Shown: positions 1 through 8,167 of the stretch, one piece after another
Layout of the letters: each line of letters starts with the position of its first letter
Numbering within the stretch: the first letter of the stretch is position 1
Notes under the pieces: model-generated
Told to the model about the DNA's origin: nothing
Databases searched by the model: none
The model's input: only the letters and a program-made list of their open reading frames with translations
Translations under genes and position numbers: made by a program
From: Clostridia bacterium
Lineage (GTDB): Bacteria; Bacillota; Clostridia; Peptostreptococcales; Anaerovoracaceae
DNA: 64,000 nucleotides
Direction of reading: 5' to 3'
Assembly (NCBI GenBank): GCA_902363595.1
Contig: CABJAP010000005.1
Location: 186,001-250,000, forward strand

Positions 1-151
1 AATTGAGTTTTTCAATACCACTTCTGATGTCATCGGAAAAGTACTTGATGATTCCATTCTCATCTACAATTACAAGTCCGCCGATCGCATCCAAAACCGC
101 TCTGCATTCATCCAAAGTCAAATCAAAGTTGGGATGATAAGTTTTGCCCAT
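1..151 (-). CDS. PAS-type N-terminus of a probable sigma-54-dependent activator (partial)
   Basis: Only the first 50 codons are inside the window; the gene runs off the left edge. The start ATG lies at 151 on the minus strand, 5 bases downstream of a perfect AGGAGG (157-162 complement), so the start is secure. The visible residues contain a PAS-like stretch (LDAIGGLVIVDENGIIKYFS) of the type that opens many Clostridial sigma-54 activators. The reason to suspect that class is context: a clean sigma-54 promoter lies at 445-461, facing away from this gene and towards the hydrolase at 601, with palindromes in between. The AAA+ and HTH domains that would prove it are outside the window, so a PAS kinase or other PAS regulator is still possible. 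Confidence 0.6.
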   Translation of the reverse strand, partial: MGKTYHPNFDLTLDECRAVLDAIGGLVIVDENGIIKYFSDDIRSGIEKLN

Positions 152-229
152 AACAGCCTCCTGCACAAACTTTATTTCAATTATTATAGCACAGATATTT
201 GATGAAACCTACAGAATATTCAGGCAAAG

Positions 230-246
230 TGTCAAAATTTTGGACA
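230..246. promoter_or_regulatory. possible second activator half-palindrome
   Basis: TGTCAAAATTTTGGACA has inverted TGTC/GACA ends around an AAAATTTT core. It resembles the perfect palindrome at 384-403 (TGTTGAAATTTCAACA core). It lies about 200 bases upstream of the sigma-54 promoter, a usual distance for an enhancer-like activator site. The resemblance is loose and AT-rich DNA gives such matches by chance. Confidence 0.3.
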
Positions 247-383
247 GTGACGAAAATCATGACTACTGGGTGAAAACGTTGGAATTACTTTTATTAGAAT
301 TTTTTTGCAAAAAATTGTACAAATTTATGACACCCATAACCAATAAAAACCTTTTGAGATGCACCAAAGAGCTGCAAGACATT

Positions 384-403
384 ACTGTTGAAATTTCAAC
401 AGT
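384..403. promoter_or_regulatory. 20-bp perfect palindrome, candidate upstream activator site
   Basis: ACTGTTGAAATTTCAACAGT reads identically on both strands. It sits 42 bases upstream of the -24 element of the sigma-54 promoter and between the PAS regulator and the hydrolase it probably controls. That position and symmetry fit a dimeric activator binding site. It is followed by TTTTT, so a weak terminator for rightward leak is the alternative, but the stem is AT-rich and has no proper loop. Confidence 0.5.
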
Positions 404-444
404 TTTTTAAGAAGTCATTCTTATGGTTATGAAAAAAAAATAAG

Positions 445-461
445 TTGGCACGCCTTTTGCT
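445..461 (+). promoter_or_regulatory. sigma-54 (RpoN) promoter, -24/-12 type
   Basis: TTGGCACGCCTTTTGCT matches the sigma-54 consensus TGGCACG-N4-TTGCA/T at essentially every conserved position, with the invariant GG and GC at the right spacing. It is oriented to the right and lies about 140 bases upstream of the hydrolase start at 601. Transcription therefore should need RpoN and an ATP-using activator, most simply the divergent gene at 1-151. Confidence 0.85.
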
Positions 462-600
462 GTTAGTAGGTAGTGAAATGGAATTCCAAATAAGAAAAAA
501 AGCCAAGGCGCAGGCGAACACGGAGAAACAGTATGACGCTGTATTTGTTTCTGCCATATAAGACAACACAGTTGATAGAAAAATGAGAGGAGCATAAAAA

Positions 601-1539
601 ATGAGCAGATGTTTAAATGTGGGAATGGTGCAGAGCGGAGGGCCTGCTGCGGATTTTGAAACTTGTCTTGCCAGAATTAAAAAAGATGTTGAAAAATTAA
701 TGGGCGGCATGAATGTTCCGGAGCTGATCGCAGGAGTAGAGATGGCGGTGGGATGCTGCTGGAAAGGGAGTCCGGACAAACTGGAAGGCGATACGATTCC
801 AGGCAGAGTGACACAGGAGCTTTCAGCCATCGCAAAAGAAAACGGTAGCTATTTCATGCCGGGAAGCATGGTAGAAAGAGTGGAGAAGGACGGCAAAACG
901 ATTCGTTACAACTCCATTCCGATCTTTGATCCCCAGGGCGAGCTGATTGACGTGTACCGGAAAATATGCCCTTACTATCCGGCGGAAAGCGCAATTACGC
1001 CAGGGGACAGGTATGTGACATTTGATATAAAGGAAAAGAACATTAAAATAGGAGTGCTGAATTGCCATGACTGGTGTTTCCCTGAAATATCCCGAAATTT
1101 AGCTTTACTGGGAGCAGAAGTGCTCATTAAGCCCGCCATTGATCCGGAGGGGTTATATGAGACTTGTAAAACAGTGGCGCCTACAAGAGCTTTTGAAAAT
1201 CAGGCCTATTTTATATCTCTAAACCATGCAGGCGAGTGGGCCGGCGGGTATGCTTACGGACATTCCATGGTTGCCGCGCCTGATGGGAGAATTCTCTATG
1301 AAGCAGGTCAAACGCCTGTGTCTTTAACTATGACCCTTGATCTGGATCAAGTGGAAAACATCCGGCGGTACGGTACGGGCTATACGGATCAGCTTTTAAG
1401 GCAGCTGCCGCATTTTAATCCGCCAATGCCTTATGCGGAATGTATAAAAGACGCTCCGATTTATAAAAAACTGCCGGAGCCGGACTTAACAGTCGAATGC
1501 AGAAAGAAGATGTTTAAAGAGGAAGGCCTGCTTTGGTAA
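601..1539 (+). CDS. carbon-nitrogen hydrolase (nitrilase/aliphatic amidase superfamily)
   Basis: A 312-residue soluble enzyme of the nitrilase superfamily, which cleaves amides or nitriles to an acid plus ammonia. The Glu-Lys-Cys triad is visible: Glu47 (AGVEMAVG), Lys121 (VYRKICPY) and the nucleophile Cys155 in GVLNCHDWCFPE. The Cys neighbourhood and the following LALLGAEVLIKPA stretch resemble aliphatic amidase and formamidase more than plant-type nitrilase. The ATG at 601 follows GAGAGGAGC at good spacing. It is the first gene behind the sigma-54 promoter and is followed after one base by the reading frame of a GPH symporter gene, so substrate import and hydrolysis are probably co-induced. 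The substrate cannot be read from sequence; a nitrogen-source amide is a reasonable inference. Confidence 0.85.
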   Translation: MSRCLNVGMVQSGGPAADFETCLARIKKDVEKLMGGMNVPELIAGVEMAVGCCWKGSPDKLEGDTIPGRVTQELSAIAKENGSYFMPGSMVERVEKDGKTIRYNSIPIFDPQGELIDVYRKICPYYPAESAITPGDRYVTFDIKEKNIKIGVLNCHDWCFPEISRNLALLGAEVLIKPAIDPEGLYETCKTVAPTRAFENQAYFISLNHAGEWAGGYAYGHSMVAAPDGRILYEAGQTPVSLTMTLDLDQVENIRRYGTGYTDQLLRQLPHFNPPMPYAECIKDAPIYKKLPEPDLTVECRKKMFKEEGLLW

Positions 1540-1558
1540 GATGAAAGGAGTGAAAATC

Positions 1559-2986
1559 ATGGGAAATAAAATTGAGAAGTTACCCTTCAAACTGAGATTT
1601 GGATATGGCCTGGGACAGATGTCCGACTCGATCCCATATAATTTGTACGGAACGTATTTTCTGTTTTTTCTTACCAATGTGGTGGGCATCCCTGCTGCAA
1701 TTGGCGGAACAATATCCATGATCGCCCTTTTTTGGGATGCTGTGACGGATCCCGTTGTTGGATACCTGTCAGATAACAGCAGATCCAAATATGGACGGCG
1801 CAGGCCGTACATGCTTGTCTCGCTGTTTCCTTTGTTCCTCATAACGATTCTGATGTTCGTGGCCGTGGATTTTGGTTCTACCGGAAACGTCGTGTATTAT
1901 ATCTTTTTAGCGCTTGTGTTCCGCACATTCTATACAGGTTATGTGATTCCATATTTTTCTTTGGGAGCTGAAATAACGCAGGATTATGATGAAAGAGTTA
2001 CCATACAGTGCATATCGGCATACTTCGTTTATATCGCCGTATGGGTGATCACGGCAGGGCCTATGGTGATCATTGATTTTGCCACCGCACGAGGTGTGAG
2101 CTATAGCCACGCATGGACGATCGCTGCCGCGGTTTTCTCCTTGGTGACACTGTTCTGCGGATTGATATCATGGCGAATTCTGAGAGGGACAGAAATGGTC
2201 GACAAGCGAGATGACCTGTGCCGGAATGAATCCGGAAAAGGGCTGATGACGGTTATGAAAACCTATGCCACATTACTGAAAGATAAGATTTGTATATATG
2301 TCATATTGCTGAGATTGACCTACATATTCGCCGGCGGCATAGCGAGCGCGGCCTTTGTGTATTTGATGTCGGTGAATTTAGGGCTGAGTGAGGCGAAACA
2401 AGCGCTATACTGGACTTTATACTCCGCCATCTATATTGTGGATATCGCCATATGCAATTTTATTTCGAACAAAACGGAAAAGAAGTTCATTATGGGAGCT
2501 ACGGTTATTTTGGGAATTTTAGTCAGCATAATTTTTTATGTTCATGGCATCAATTCGTTCAATGAGCTGATCGTGTTTACGTTCCTGCATTCCTTTAGCG
2601 CAGCGGCATTCTGGTCCGTAGGGGCTACGATGCTTTATGATTACAATGAGGTGGTCGAATTTAAAACTGGAAAAAGACAAGAAGGAGCCGTTTCGGGCGT
2701 GATCCTGTTCGCACAGAAAATAGGTTCTGCCGTATCCGTATGGGTCAGTGGTATGGTGCTTTCTGCGGTTGGGTACGATGGAACAGCTGAGATTCATTCA
2801 GAGGCAGTTAAACAGGGGATTCTGTTTTTGAACACCCTTGCACCGGCCCTTGTCTCCATATTATCTGTGATATGTATCCTCATTTATCCGATCAATCGAA
2901 AGAATTTCTCTCTTCTCAGAAAAGCGCTGGCATTGAAAAACGAAGGAAAAGAATATACTACGGAAGGATTTGAAAAGTTATTATAA
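1559..2986 (+). CDS. GPH-family (MelB-like) cation symporter
   Basis: A 475-residue membrane protein with about 12 hydrophobic segments. The N-terminus carries GPH/MelB signatures: a GYGLGQMSD start, then DAVTDPVVGYLSDNSRSKYGRRRPY, where the aspartates line the cation site and the RSKYGRRRP loop is the family hallmark. I prefer the ATG at 1559 because AAAGGAG lies 8 bases before it; an ATG at 1541 has no such site. It follows the nitrilase-type hydrolase by 19 bases and must share its mRNA. GPH proteins classically carry glycosides and hexuronides with Na+ or H+, but the partner enzyme suggests that an amide-bearing compound or glycoside is the cargo. No catabolic glycosidase is nearby. Confidence 0.85.
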   Translation: MGNKIEKLPFKLRFGYGLGQMSDSIPYNLYGTYFLFFLTNVVGIPAAIGGTISMIALFWDAVTDPVVGYLSDNSRSKYGRRRPYMLVSLFPLFLITILMFVAVDFGSTGNVVYYIFLALVFRTFYTGYVIPYFSLGAEITQDYDERVTIQCISAYFVYIAVWVITAGPMVIIDFATARGVSYSHAWTIAAAVFSLVTLFCGLISWRILRGTEMVDKRDDLCRNESGKGLMTVMKTYATLLKDKICIYVILLRLTYIFAGGIASAAFVYLMSVNLGLSEAKQALYWTLYSAIYIVDIAICNFISNKTEKKFIMGATVILGILVSIIFYVHGINSFNELIVFTFLHSFSAAAFWSVGATMLYDYNEVVEFKTGKRQEGAVSGVILFAQKIGSAVSVWVSGMVLSAVGYDGTAEIHSEAVKQGILFLNTLAPALVSILSVICILIYPINRKNFSLLRKALALKNEGKEYTTEGFEKLL

Positions 2987-3013
2987 CACAGGAAATTAGA
3001 CGATTGATTCGGT

Positions 3014-3049
3014 TTGACTCTACCCAGAACGAGAAATGAGTGCTATAAT
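3014..3049 (+). promoter_or_regulatory. extended -10 promoter for the GntP-crotonase-CoA-transferase operon
   Basis: TGCTATAAT at 3041-3049 is a perfect extended -10 element. The only -35-like hexamer, TTGACT at 3014-3019, is 24 bases away, too far for the usual 17, so the promoter probably works through the extended -10. It would start an mRNA near 3056 with a leader of about 85 bases. Confidence 0.55.
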
Positions 3050-3073
3050 ATTTGAAGCGTAAATCAGAATTTG

Positions 3074-3119
3074 TGTACTGGCCTGCTGATAGCCATCCAA
3101 ATAGGAGCAGGTCAGTACA
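3074..3119 (+). promoter_or_regulatory. 14-bp stem-loop in the GntP operon leader
   Basis: Bases 3074-3087 pair with 3106-3119 over 14 positions, with a single G-U wobble, around an 18-base loop. It falls in the 5' leader and ends 21 bases before the permease ATG at 3141. It has no following U-run, so it is not a standard terminator. It may be an operator for a dimeric repressor or an RNA element affecting translation. Confidence 0.6.
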
Positions 3120-3140
3120 TTCGGGAAAGAGTGGGTCAAA

Positions 3141-4448
3141 ATGGATACAACAATACTACTATCAGCAGTGGGGGTCTTTGCCGCTTTGGCGGGCATGGCG
3201 ATCCTCATTTTTAAGCGCGTCTCTCCGATTATCATCGGCCCTCTGGCAGCGATTCTCGTCTGCCTGACCAGCGGAGCGCCCGTTTTTCAAAGCGTTACCA
3301 AAACGTATATGACCGGAGTTACGGGATTTTTTACTTCTTATTTCTTTATTTTTCTCTTAGGAAATATCTTTGGCAATATCTATCAAAATTCCGGTGCAGC
3401 CGCCAAGATCGGCTCCATGATATCAAAAAAAGTAGGCAGCAAACACTGCATGCTGGCTTGCATGATTCCGGCGGCAATTTTGAGCTACGGCGGTATCAAC
3501 AGCTTCGTCATCATTTTTTCCGTATATCCCATCGCCCTCAAGCTGTTTGAGGATGCCGATCTGCCCACCTATCTGCTGCCGGGGATCGTCTGCGGAGGCA
3601 TGTGGACCTTTGCCATGACCGGTCCTTTTACGCCCCAAATTCCCAATATCGTTTCCATGCAGTATCTGGGGACGCCATCCTATGCCGGGCTGCTTCCCGG
3701 GCTTTGCAGCGCAGCGGTAATGGCGGTGGCTATCGTGCTCTATATGAACCGGGCGTGCAGGAAAGCCAGGCTTCGGGGCGAACATTTTCAGTGGCCTGAG
3801 GACGTAAAACGGATTGAAGATGAGAAAAACGCTCCCGGCGGGATCGTTTCCATTCTCCCCATTGCCTTTGTACTACTCGTTTTTAATATAACAAAACTGG
3901 ATATTATATTGTGCCTGCTCATGGGAATTATTCTGGCGCTGATTCTGTTCTGGAAGCACCTGCCCAAGCCGGAAATGTTGGAAATGTTCAATTCCGCCGC
4001 CATCACCTCGGTAACGGTCATCATCAACACCGCCATTATTGTAGGTTTTGGCTCTGTTGTCAAGGAAACGCCGTTTTACGATTTTGCGACCCATATCCTG
4101 ATGAATTCGGACGCCAATCCTTATATGGTGGCGGCAGTGGGCTCCAATATCTTTGCCGGTATTCTGGGATCCGCATCCGGCGGCATCTCCCTCATGTACG
4201 AAACCCTGGGAGATACTTTTCTCCAATACGGCCAGCAGGGATATAATCTGGAGTTTATCCATCGTCTCTGCGCAGACGGCTGCGGCGGGCTGGATTCCCT
4301 GCCCTGGAACGGTTCCATCGTTTCCGTATTCGCCATCTGCCATACGACTCACAAGCTGTCGTATAAATATAATTTTGTAACCTGTCTGGTGGTACCCATC
4401 GCCTCAACCTTTTTGGTGGCGCTGCCCATCAGTATGATTTTTGGATGA
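3141..4448 (+). CDS. GntP-family permease, probably for a short hydroxy acid
   Basis: A 435-residue integral membrane protein with about 12 hydrophobic segments. Its pattern (QNSGAAAKIG, ILSYGGINSFVIIFSVYPIAL, the TGPFTPQIPN motif and a C-terminal LPWNGSIVSVFAICHTTHKL stretch) is that of the gluconate:H+ symporter superfamily, in the branch often annotated as D-beta-hydroxybutyrate permease. The genes directly downstream, a crotonase and a CoA-transferase, fit that cargo: 3-hydroxybutyrate would be imported, activated with CoA and dehydrated to crotonyl-CoA. The ATG at 3141 is preceded by a weak purine-rich site (GAGTGGG). The substrate is inference from context. Confidence 0.8.
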   Translation: MDTTILLSAVGVFAALAGMAILIFKRVSPIIIGPLAAILVCLTSGAPVFQSVTKTYMTGVTGFFTSYFFIFLLGNIFGNIYQNSGAAAKIGSMISKKVGSKHCMLACMIPAAILSYGGINSFVIIFSVYPIALKLFEDADLPTYLLPGIVCGGMWTFAMTGPFTPQIPNIVSMQYLGTPSYAGLLPGLCSAAVMAVAIVLYMNRACRKARLRGEHFQWPEDVKRIEDEKNAPGGIVSILPIAFVLLVFNITKLDIILCLLMGIILALILFWKHLPKPEMLEMFNSAAITSVTVIINTAIIVGFGSVVKETPFYDFATHILMNSDANPYMVAAVGSNIFAGILGSASGGISLMYETLGDTFLQYGQQGYNLEFIHRLCADGCGGLDSLPWNGSIVSVFAICHTTHKLSYKYNFVTCLVVPIASTFLVALPISMIFG

Positions 4449-4470
4449 CCGGCTGTAAAGGAGGTTTGGC

Positions 4471-5247
4471 ATGACGGACGTTTTATATGAAAAAAGAGGA
4501 CATACAGCAATTATCACCTTTCATAAACCTGCGGATTTAAACGCGCTCAGTGAGGATTTTCTCCGCCAGATCAATGAGGCCGTAGACCTTGCGGAAGCGG
4601 ATAAAGAAGTCTATACGCTGATCCTGACCGGCACCGGCAAGGCCTTTATCGCCGGAGCCGATATCAAGGAAATGTATGAGAAAGATAAGGATTCGATCAT
4701 GGTCTGGTCCTCTCTGGGCAGCGGCCTGAATCTGCGGCTGGAGAACCTGGATATTCCGGTTATTGCAGCCATCAACGGCTATGCGCTGGGCGGAGGACTG
4801 GAGCTGGCGATGGCCTGCGACATTCGCATAGCTTCAAAGAACGCCAAAATGGGACTTCCGGAAACCACCCTGGGAGTGATCTGCGGCGCCGGCGGTACGC
4901 AGCGGCTGCCGAGAATCGTCGGTGAAGGTCTGGCCAAAGAGATGATCTTCACCGGAAAAAGGATCGATGCCGAGGAAGCCTTGCGCATCGGGCTGGTCAA
5001 TCAGGTGACAGAGCCGGAGGACTTGATGGAAACAGCGTTCAATCTGGCAAAAAGGATTGAGAAAAACGGCCAGATCGCCGTTCGAACTGCAAAAGCAGCC
5101 ATCAATTTCGCAGCAGCTTTCGATATGGAAGAAGGCTGCCTCTTTGAACGGGAAATCTTCAGCAAGCTGTTTGAGACTGAGGATCAGAAGATCGGAATGG
5201 GTGGATTTTTGCGCAAAGAAACGGATATATGCTTTAAGAATAAATAA
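4471..5247 (+). CDS. enoyl-CoA hydratase / crotonase
   Basis: A 258-residue crotonase-fold enzyme that interconverts 3-hydroxyacyl-CoA and trans-2-enoyl-CoA. Oxyanion-hole segments are clear (FIAGADIKEM and NGYALGGGLELAMACDIRIA). Both catalytic glutamates of true hydratases are present: Glu131 in LPETTLG and Glu157 in EGLAKEMIFTG. This argues against an isomerase or hydrolase relative that lacks one of them. The start follows AAAGGAGG at correct spacing, 22 bases after the permease gene. It sits between a GntP permease and a CoA-transferase, so its natural substrate is probably 3-hydroxybutyryl-CoA or a close homologue made by the transferase. Confidence 0.92.
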   Translation: MTDVLYEKRGHTAIITFHKPADLNALSEDFLRQINEAVDLAEADKEVYTLILTGTGKAFIAGADIKEMYEKDKDSIMVWSSLGSGLNLRLENLDIPVIAAINGYALGGGLELAMACDIRIASKNAKMGLPETTLGVICGAGGTQRLPRIVGEGLAKEMIFTGKRIDAEEALRIGLVNQVTEPEDLMETAFNLAKRIEKNGQIAVRTAKAAINFAAAFDMEEGCLFEREIFSKLFETEDQKIGMGGFLRKETDICFKNK

Positions 5248-5267
5248 ATCTGGGGAAAGGTTGAATT

Positions 5268-6839
5268 ATGACGGTACAATTTATAAATGCTAAGAGGGCC
5301 GCTGAGCTGATTGAGGACCATACCACCGTTGCCATCGACGGGTTCATTGGATTTTGTCTGGCGGATGATATACTCGGTGAAATTGAAGAGAGGTTTAAGA
5401 AAGAAGGTCATCCACGAGAGCTTTCAGTGGTCAACGTGGCAGGACTGGGAGGCGACGGCAAGGACCGGGGCATCAACCATTTTGCCCACAAAGGGCTGAT
5501 GCGCAGGTTCTTGTGCAGCAATCTCAGCCTGGCGCCCAAGCTTTACCCTCTGATTATGGATAATGCCTTTCCAACTTTTATGATACCCCAGGGGGTTCTT
5601 TCCCATATGATGCGCGCCATCGCTTCCCGCAAGCCAGGCGTTATCAGCCAGGTGGGAATGAAAACCTTCGTCGATCCGCGCATTGACGGCGGCCGGATCA
5701 ATGAGGCTGCCAGGGAAAGCGGCGATACCATCGTGGAGCTGATCCGTCTGCACGAGGAAGATTATCTGTTCTACCCGGCCTTCCCTTTGGATGTTGCCAT
5801 CATTAAAGGAAGTACGGCCGATACAAAAGGAAACATCTCCATGGAAAAGGAAGCCCTTCATCTGGAGCAGATGGAGATGGCGGCTGCGGCCAGAAACTCC
5901 GGCGGCATTGTGATGGTACAGGTGGACCAAGTCGTGGAATATGGAGAAATCCATCCCCAAAAGGTTGTCGTTCCTTCCACGCTGGTGGATTATGTAATAA
6001 CAGGAAAACCAGAGAACACCGGGCAGCATTTCATCGGCGACTGCCGGCCGATCCCATCCTGGTGCGGAGACGAAAAGATCCCCCTGGATCACATCGAGCC
6101 GCTGCCTTTTGATATTCACAAGGTGATATGCAGGAGGAGCATTCTCCAGCTCCATGCCGGCGACTTTATCAATTTGGGGATCGGGATTTCCATGGGCGTT
6201 TCCGAGGTGCTCAATGAGGAAGGGCTCATCGAGGCCATTTCTTCCAGCATAGAATCCGGCGTGACCGGCGGCGTACCCGCGCCCGGCATCGCCACTGGAG
6301 CAGCCTACAATCCGGAAGCGATTCTAAAACAGCCGGATATCTTTGACTTTTACGATGGAGGAGGCATCGATTTTGCCGCACTGGGAGCAGCGGAGATCGA
6401 TCGCCACGGAAACGTGAACGTATCCAAGTTTGCCGGAAAAGTGACCGGGCCCGGCGGATTTATCAATATTACGCAAGGCGCGAAAACCGTTTGTTTCCTG
6501 GGTACGTTTACTGCAGGAAAGAGCGATATCCGCATTGAAGACGGGCGCCTTCGGATCATTCAAGACGGCCCTTATATCAAATTTAAAAAGGATGTGGAAC
6601 ATATCACTTTTTCAGGCCATTATTCCCGGGAAAAGGGGACGCAGACTGTTTTATATATCACCGAGCGAGCTGTTTTCCAGCTGACCGAAGGCGGACTTAC
6701 ATTGATTGAAATTGCTCCCGGCATTGATTTGGAAGAGGATATTCTGGGTAAAATGGAATTCCGCCCCCTCATATCGCCGGACCTGAAGGTGATGGAGGAA
6801 AGGCTCTTTCGGCCCCAGCTTTTGGGCTTGAAGCTCTGA
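5268..6839 (+). CDS. family I CoA-transferase (propionate/acetate CoA-transferase type)
   Basis: A 523-residue enzyme with both family I CoA-transferase domains fused in one chain, the Pct/YdiF arrangement. The second domain carries the catalytic glutamate, Glu329 in the SSSIESGVTGGVPAPG motif, which forms a glutamyl-CoA thioester. It moves CoA from acetyl-CoA or another donor onto a short-chain or hydroxy acid. The ATG at 5268 follows GGGGAAAGG. It closes the operon started by the GntP permease and crotonase, giving an import, CoA activation and dehydration sequence without ATP cost. Pct enzymes accept several acids including lactate and 3-hydroxybutyrate; which one is used here is not decided by sequence. 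Confidence 0.9.
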   Translation: MTVQFINAKRAAELIEDHTTVAIDGFIGFCLADDILGEIEERFKKEGHPRELSVVNVAGLGGDGKDRGINHFAHKGLMRRFLCSNLSLAPKLYPLIMDNAFPTFMIPQGVLSHMMRAIASRKPGVISQVGMKTFVDPRIDGGRINEAARESGDTIVELIRLHEEDYLFYPAFPLDVAIIKGSTADTKGNISMEKEALHLEQMEMAAAARNSGGIVMVQVDQVVEYGEIHPQKVVVPSTLVDYVITGKPENTGQHFIGDCRPIPSWCGDEKIPLDHIEPLPFDIHKVICRRSILQLHAGDFINLGIGISMGVSEVLNEEGLIEAISSSIESGVTGGVPAPGIATGAAYNPEAILKQPDIFDFYDGGGIDFAALGAAEIDRHGNVNVSKFAGKVTGPGGFINITQGAKTVCFLGTFTAGKSDIRIEDGRLRIIQDGPYIKFKKDVEHITFSGHYSREKGTQTVLYITERAVFQLTEGGLTLIEIAPGIDLEEDILGKMEFRPLISPDLKVMEERLFRPQLLGLKL

Positions 6840-6898
6840 TGCGCTGTCCGGCGTTGTGCCGCAAGGAGATCAAGCTTTGATTGAATTGAATTTTCCTC

Positions 6899-6927
6899 TT
6901 GCACGAAAGGGTCAAATCGTTCATACT
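6899..6927 (+). promoter_or_regulatory. sigma-A-type promoter before the anchored protein gene
   Basis: TTGCAC (6899-6904) and CATACT (6922-6927) are separated by 17 bases, upstream of the gene at 6980. Both hexamers are imperfect, so confidence is moderate. Confidence 0.4.
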
Positions 6928-6979
6928 AGAGGGGAACGCTCAATATGTGTAAATGTGTATAAAAGGAAGGATTGAAAAG

Positions 6980-8065
6980 ATGGACAACATGAAAAGCAAG
7001 AAAACCGGAAATCGGAAATTGTTATTGATTGTGATTGCCCTGGCGGTCGTGTTGGTAATCGTAGGCATTGTAGCTGCTGTGACCGGCGTGTTTTCAGGCG
7101 GCGGAAAATCCGGCTCGGCAAAGACTGCTGACAGCAGTTTGCTGCAAGCGCCGGAGTACAAAGCGAGTGCTGAATACGAAGCCTATCTCGACGGCCTCTC
7201 TGATGAGGAATTGGATAAAGTAATCGATACCAGCGATGAAGCCATATACGAGGCTCCGGCCAAGGTGAAAGAGCTATGCGAAACATACGGGTTAAAATAC
7301 GCGGCCAAGGCTACTGACTTGACCAGTTATGAGCAAGTTGAAAAAGAGCTGGAAGCAAGAAAACTCAGCGGTTTTTTGGGAGACGAGCTTTCCAAGCAGC
7401 TGCAGACTACGATGAAGGAATATGATGGAGGCTATGTCTTCGACGACGGCGAACTGTATCTTGAGATTGAGCAGGAGGATGAAGAACGGGGAAACGTACT
7501 TCTCCTGCTGAACATAACACCGAAGGGGGTCTTTCCTTATCAGTCGTCATCCTTCCAGGCACAAGAAAAGGATGCGGCTCCCCAGACAGTTGAAGATATG
7601 ATGAAAAACTTCACTTATCAGCCCAAGAGCGGCGGCGACTTCATCTGCAGGACCCAAGGCCCTGACGGAACCGCATTTGGAAAAGCAGGGGATTATTACA
7701 TAACCATGGCCATGACCCGCGAACCGTCCGATGCCAAGTCTGAGGAATACGAAAAGGCTGTGGAAAAGCTCGATGAGAAGGTTAAAAAAGCAGTCGGCAT
7801 CGATAGTCTGGACGAGCTGGAGGAAAAGGTTTATTCCGGCATACAGACTGCTTGGGAAAAAGAACCGGATGCCATGCAGGAAGCCCTGGACAACGACGAC
7901 AAACAGCAATATCAGGAACTGCAGGATAAATACACGACGGCATCTAAAGAAGAACTTGCTCTCTATGAAGAGTGCAAAAAAGAGTTGGAGCCGCAGGAAG
8001 TGTACGTTACGGAACAGGATCTGCAGGACACGCTCAATAAACTTGATTTCTCCAAATTTGTGTAA
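6980..8065 (+). CDS. membrane-anchored extracellular protein of unknown function
   Basis: A 361-residue protein I do not recognise. Residues about 10-36 form one strong hydrophobic segment preceded by lysines and arginines, followed by a Gly/Ser linker (GGGKSGSAK), so the protein is anchored with the rest outside. The mature part is very acidic and lysine-rich, with helical, possibly coiled-coil stretches towards the C-terminus (EYEKAVEKLDEKVKKA; EALDNDDKQQYQELQDKY). The start at 6980 is chosen because AAGGAAGG ends 9 bases before it; an upstream ATG at 6953 lacks a site. It precedes a TasA-like secreted protein and may belong with it in cell-surface or matrix function. No catalytic motif is visible. 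Confidence 0.75.
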   Translation: MDNMKSKKTGNRKLLLIVIALAVVLVIVGIVAAVTGVFSGGGKSGSAKTADSSLLQAPEYKASAEYEAYLDGLSDEELDKVIDTSDEAIYEAPAKVKELCETYGLKYAAKATDLTSYEQVEKELEARKLSGFLGDELSKQLQTTMKEYDGGYVFDDGELYLEIEQEDEERGNVLLLLNITPKGVFPYQSSSFQAQEKDAAPQTVEDMMKNFTYQPKSGGDFICRTQGPDGTAFGKAGDYYITMAMTREPSDAKSEEYEKAVEKLDEKVKKAVGIDSLDELEEKVYSGIQTAWEKEPDAMQEALDNDDKQQYQELQDKYTTASKEELALYEECKKELEPQEVYVTEQDLQDTLNKLDFSKFV

Positions 8066-8167
8066 GATTTTGTAGATAATTTGGGGACGATTGCAAGCAC
8101 ATACGCCTTGCCTTTGTGTTAAGATTTTCAACAGGGAAATCGTTTACATAAGACAAGGGGGGAGTTT

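Noticed and set aside
384..403. Palindrome at 384 as a terminator
   Set aside because: It is AT-rich, has no loop, and no gene ends on its left in the rightward direction; an activator site fits better.
144..410. 88-codon open frame upstream of the hydrolase
   Set aside because: It covers the sigma-54 regulatory region, has no ribosome binding site and reads as AT-rich noise.
3052..3267. 71-codon frame over the GntP leader
   Set aside because: Overlaps the permease start in another frame and the stem-loop; no start site.
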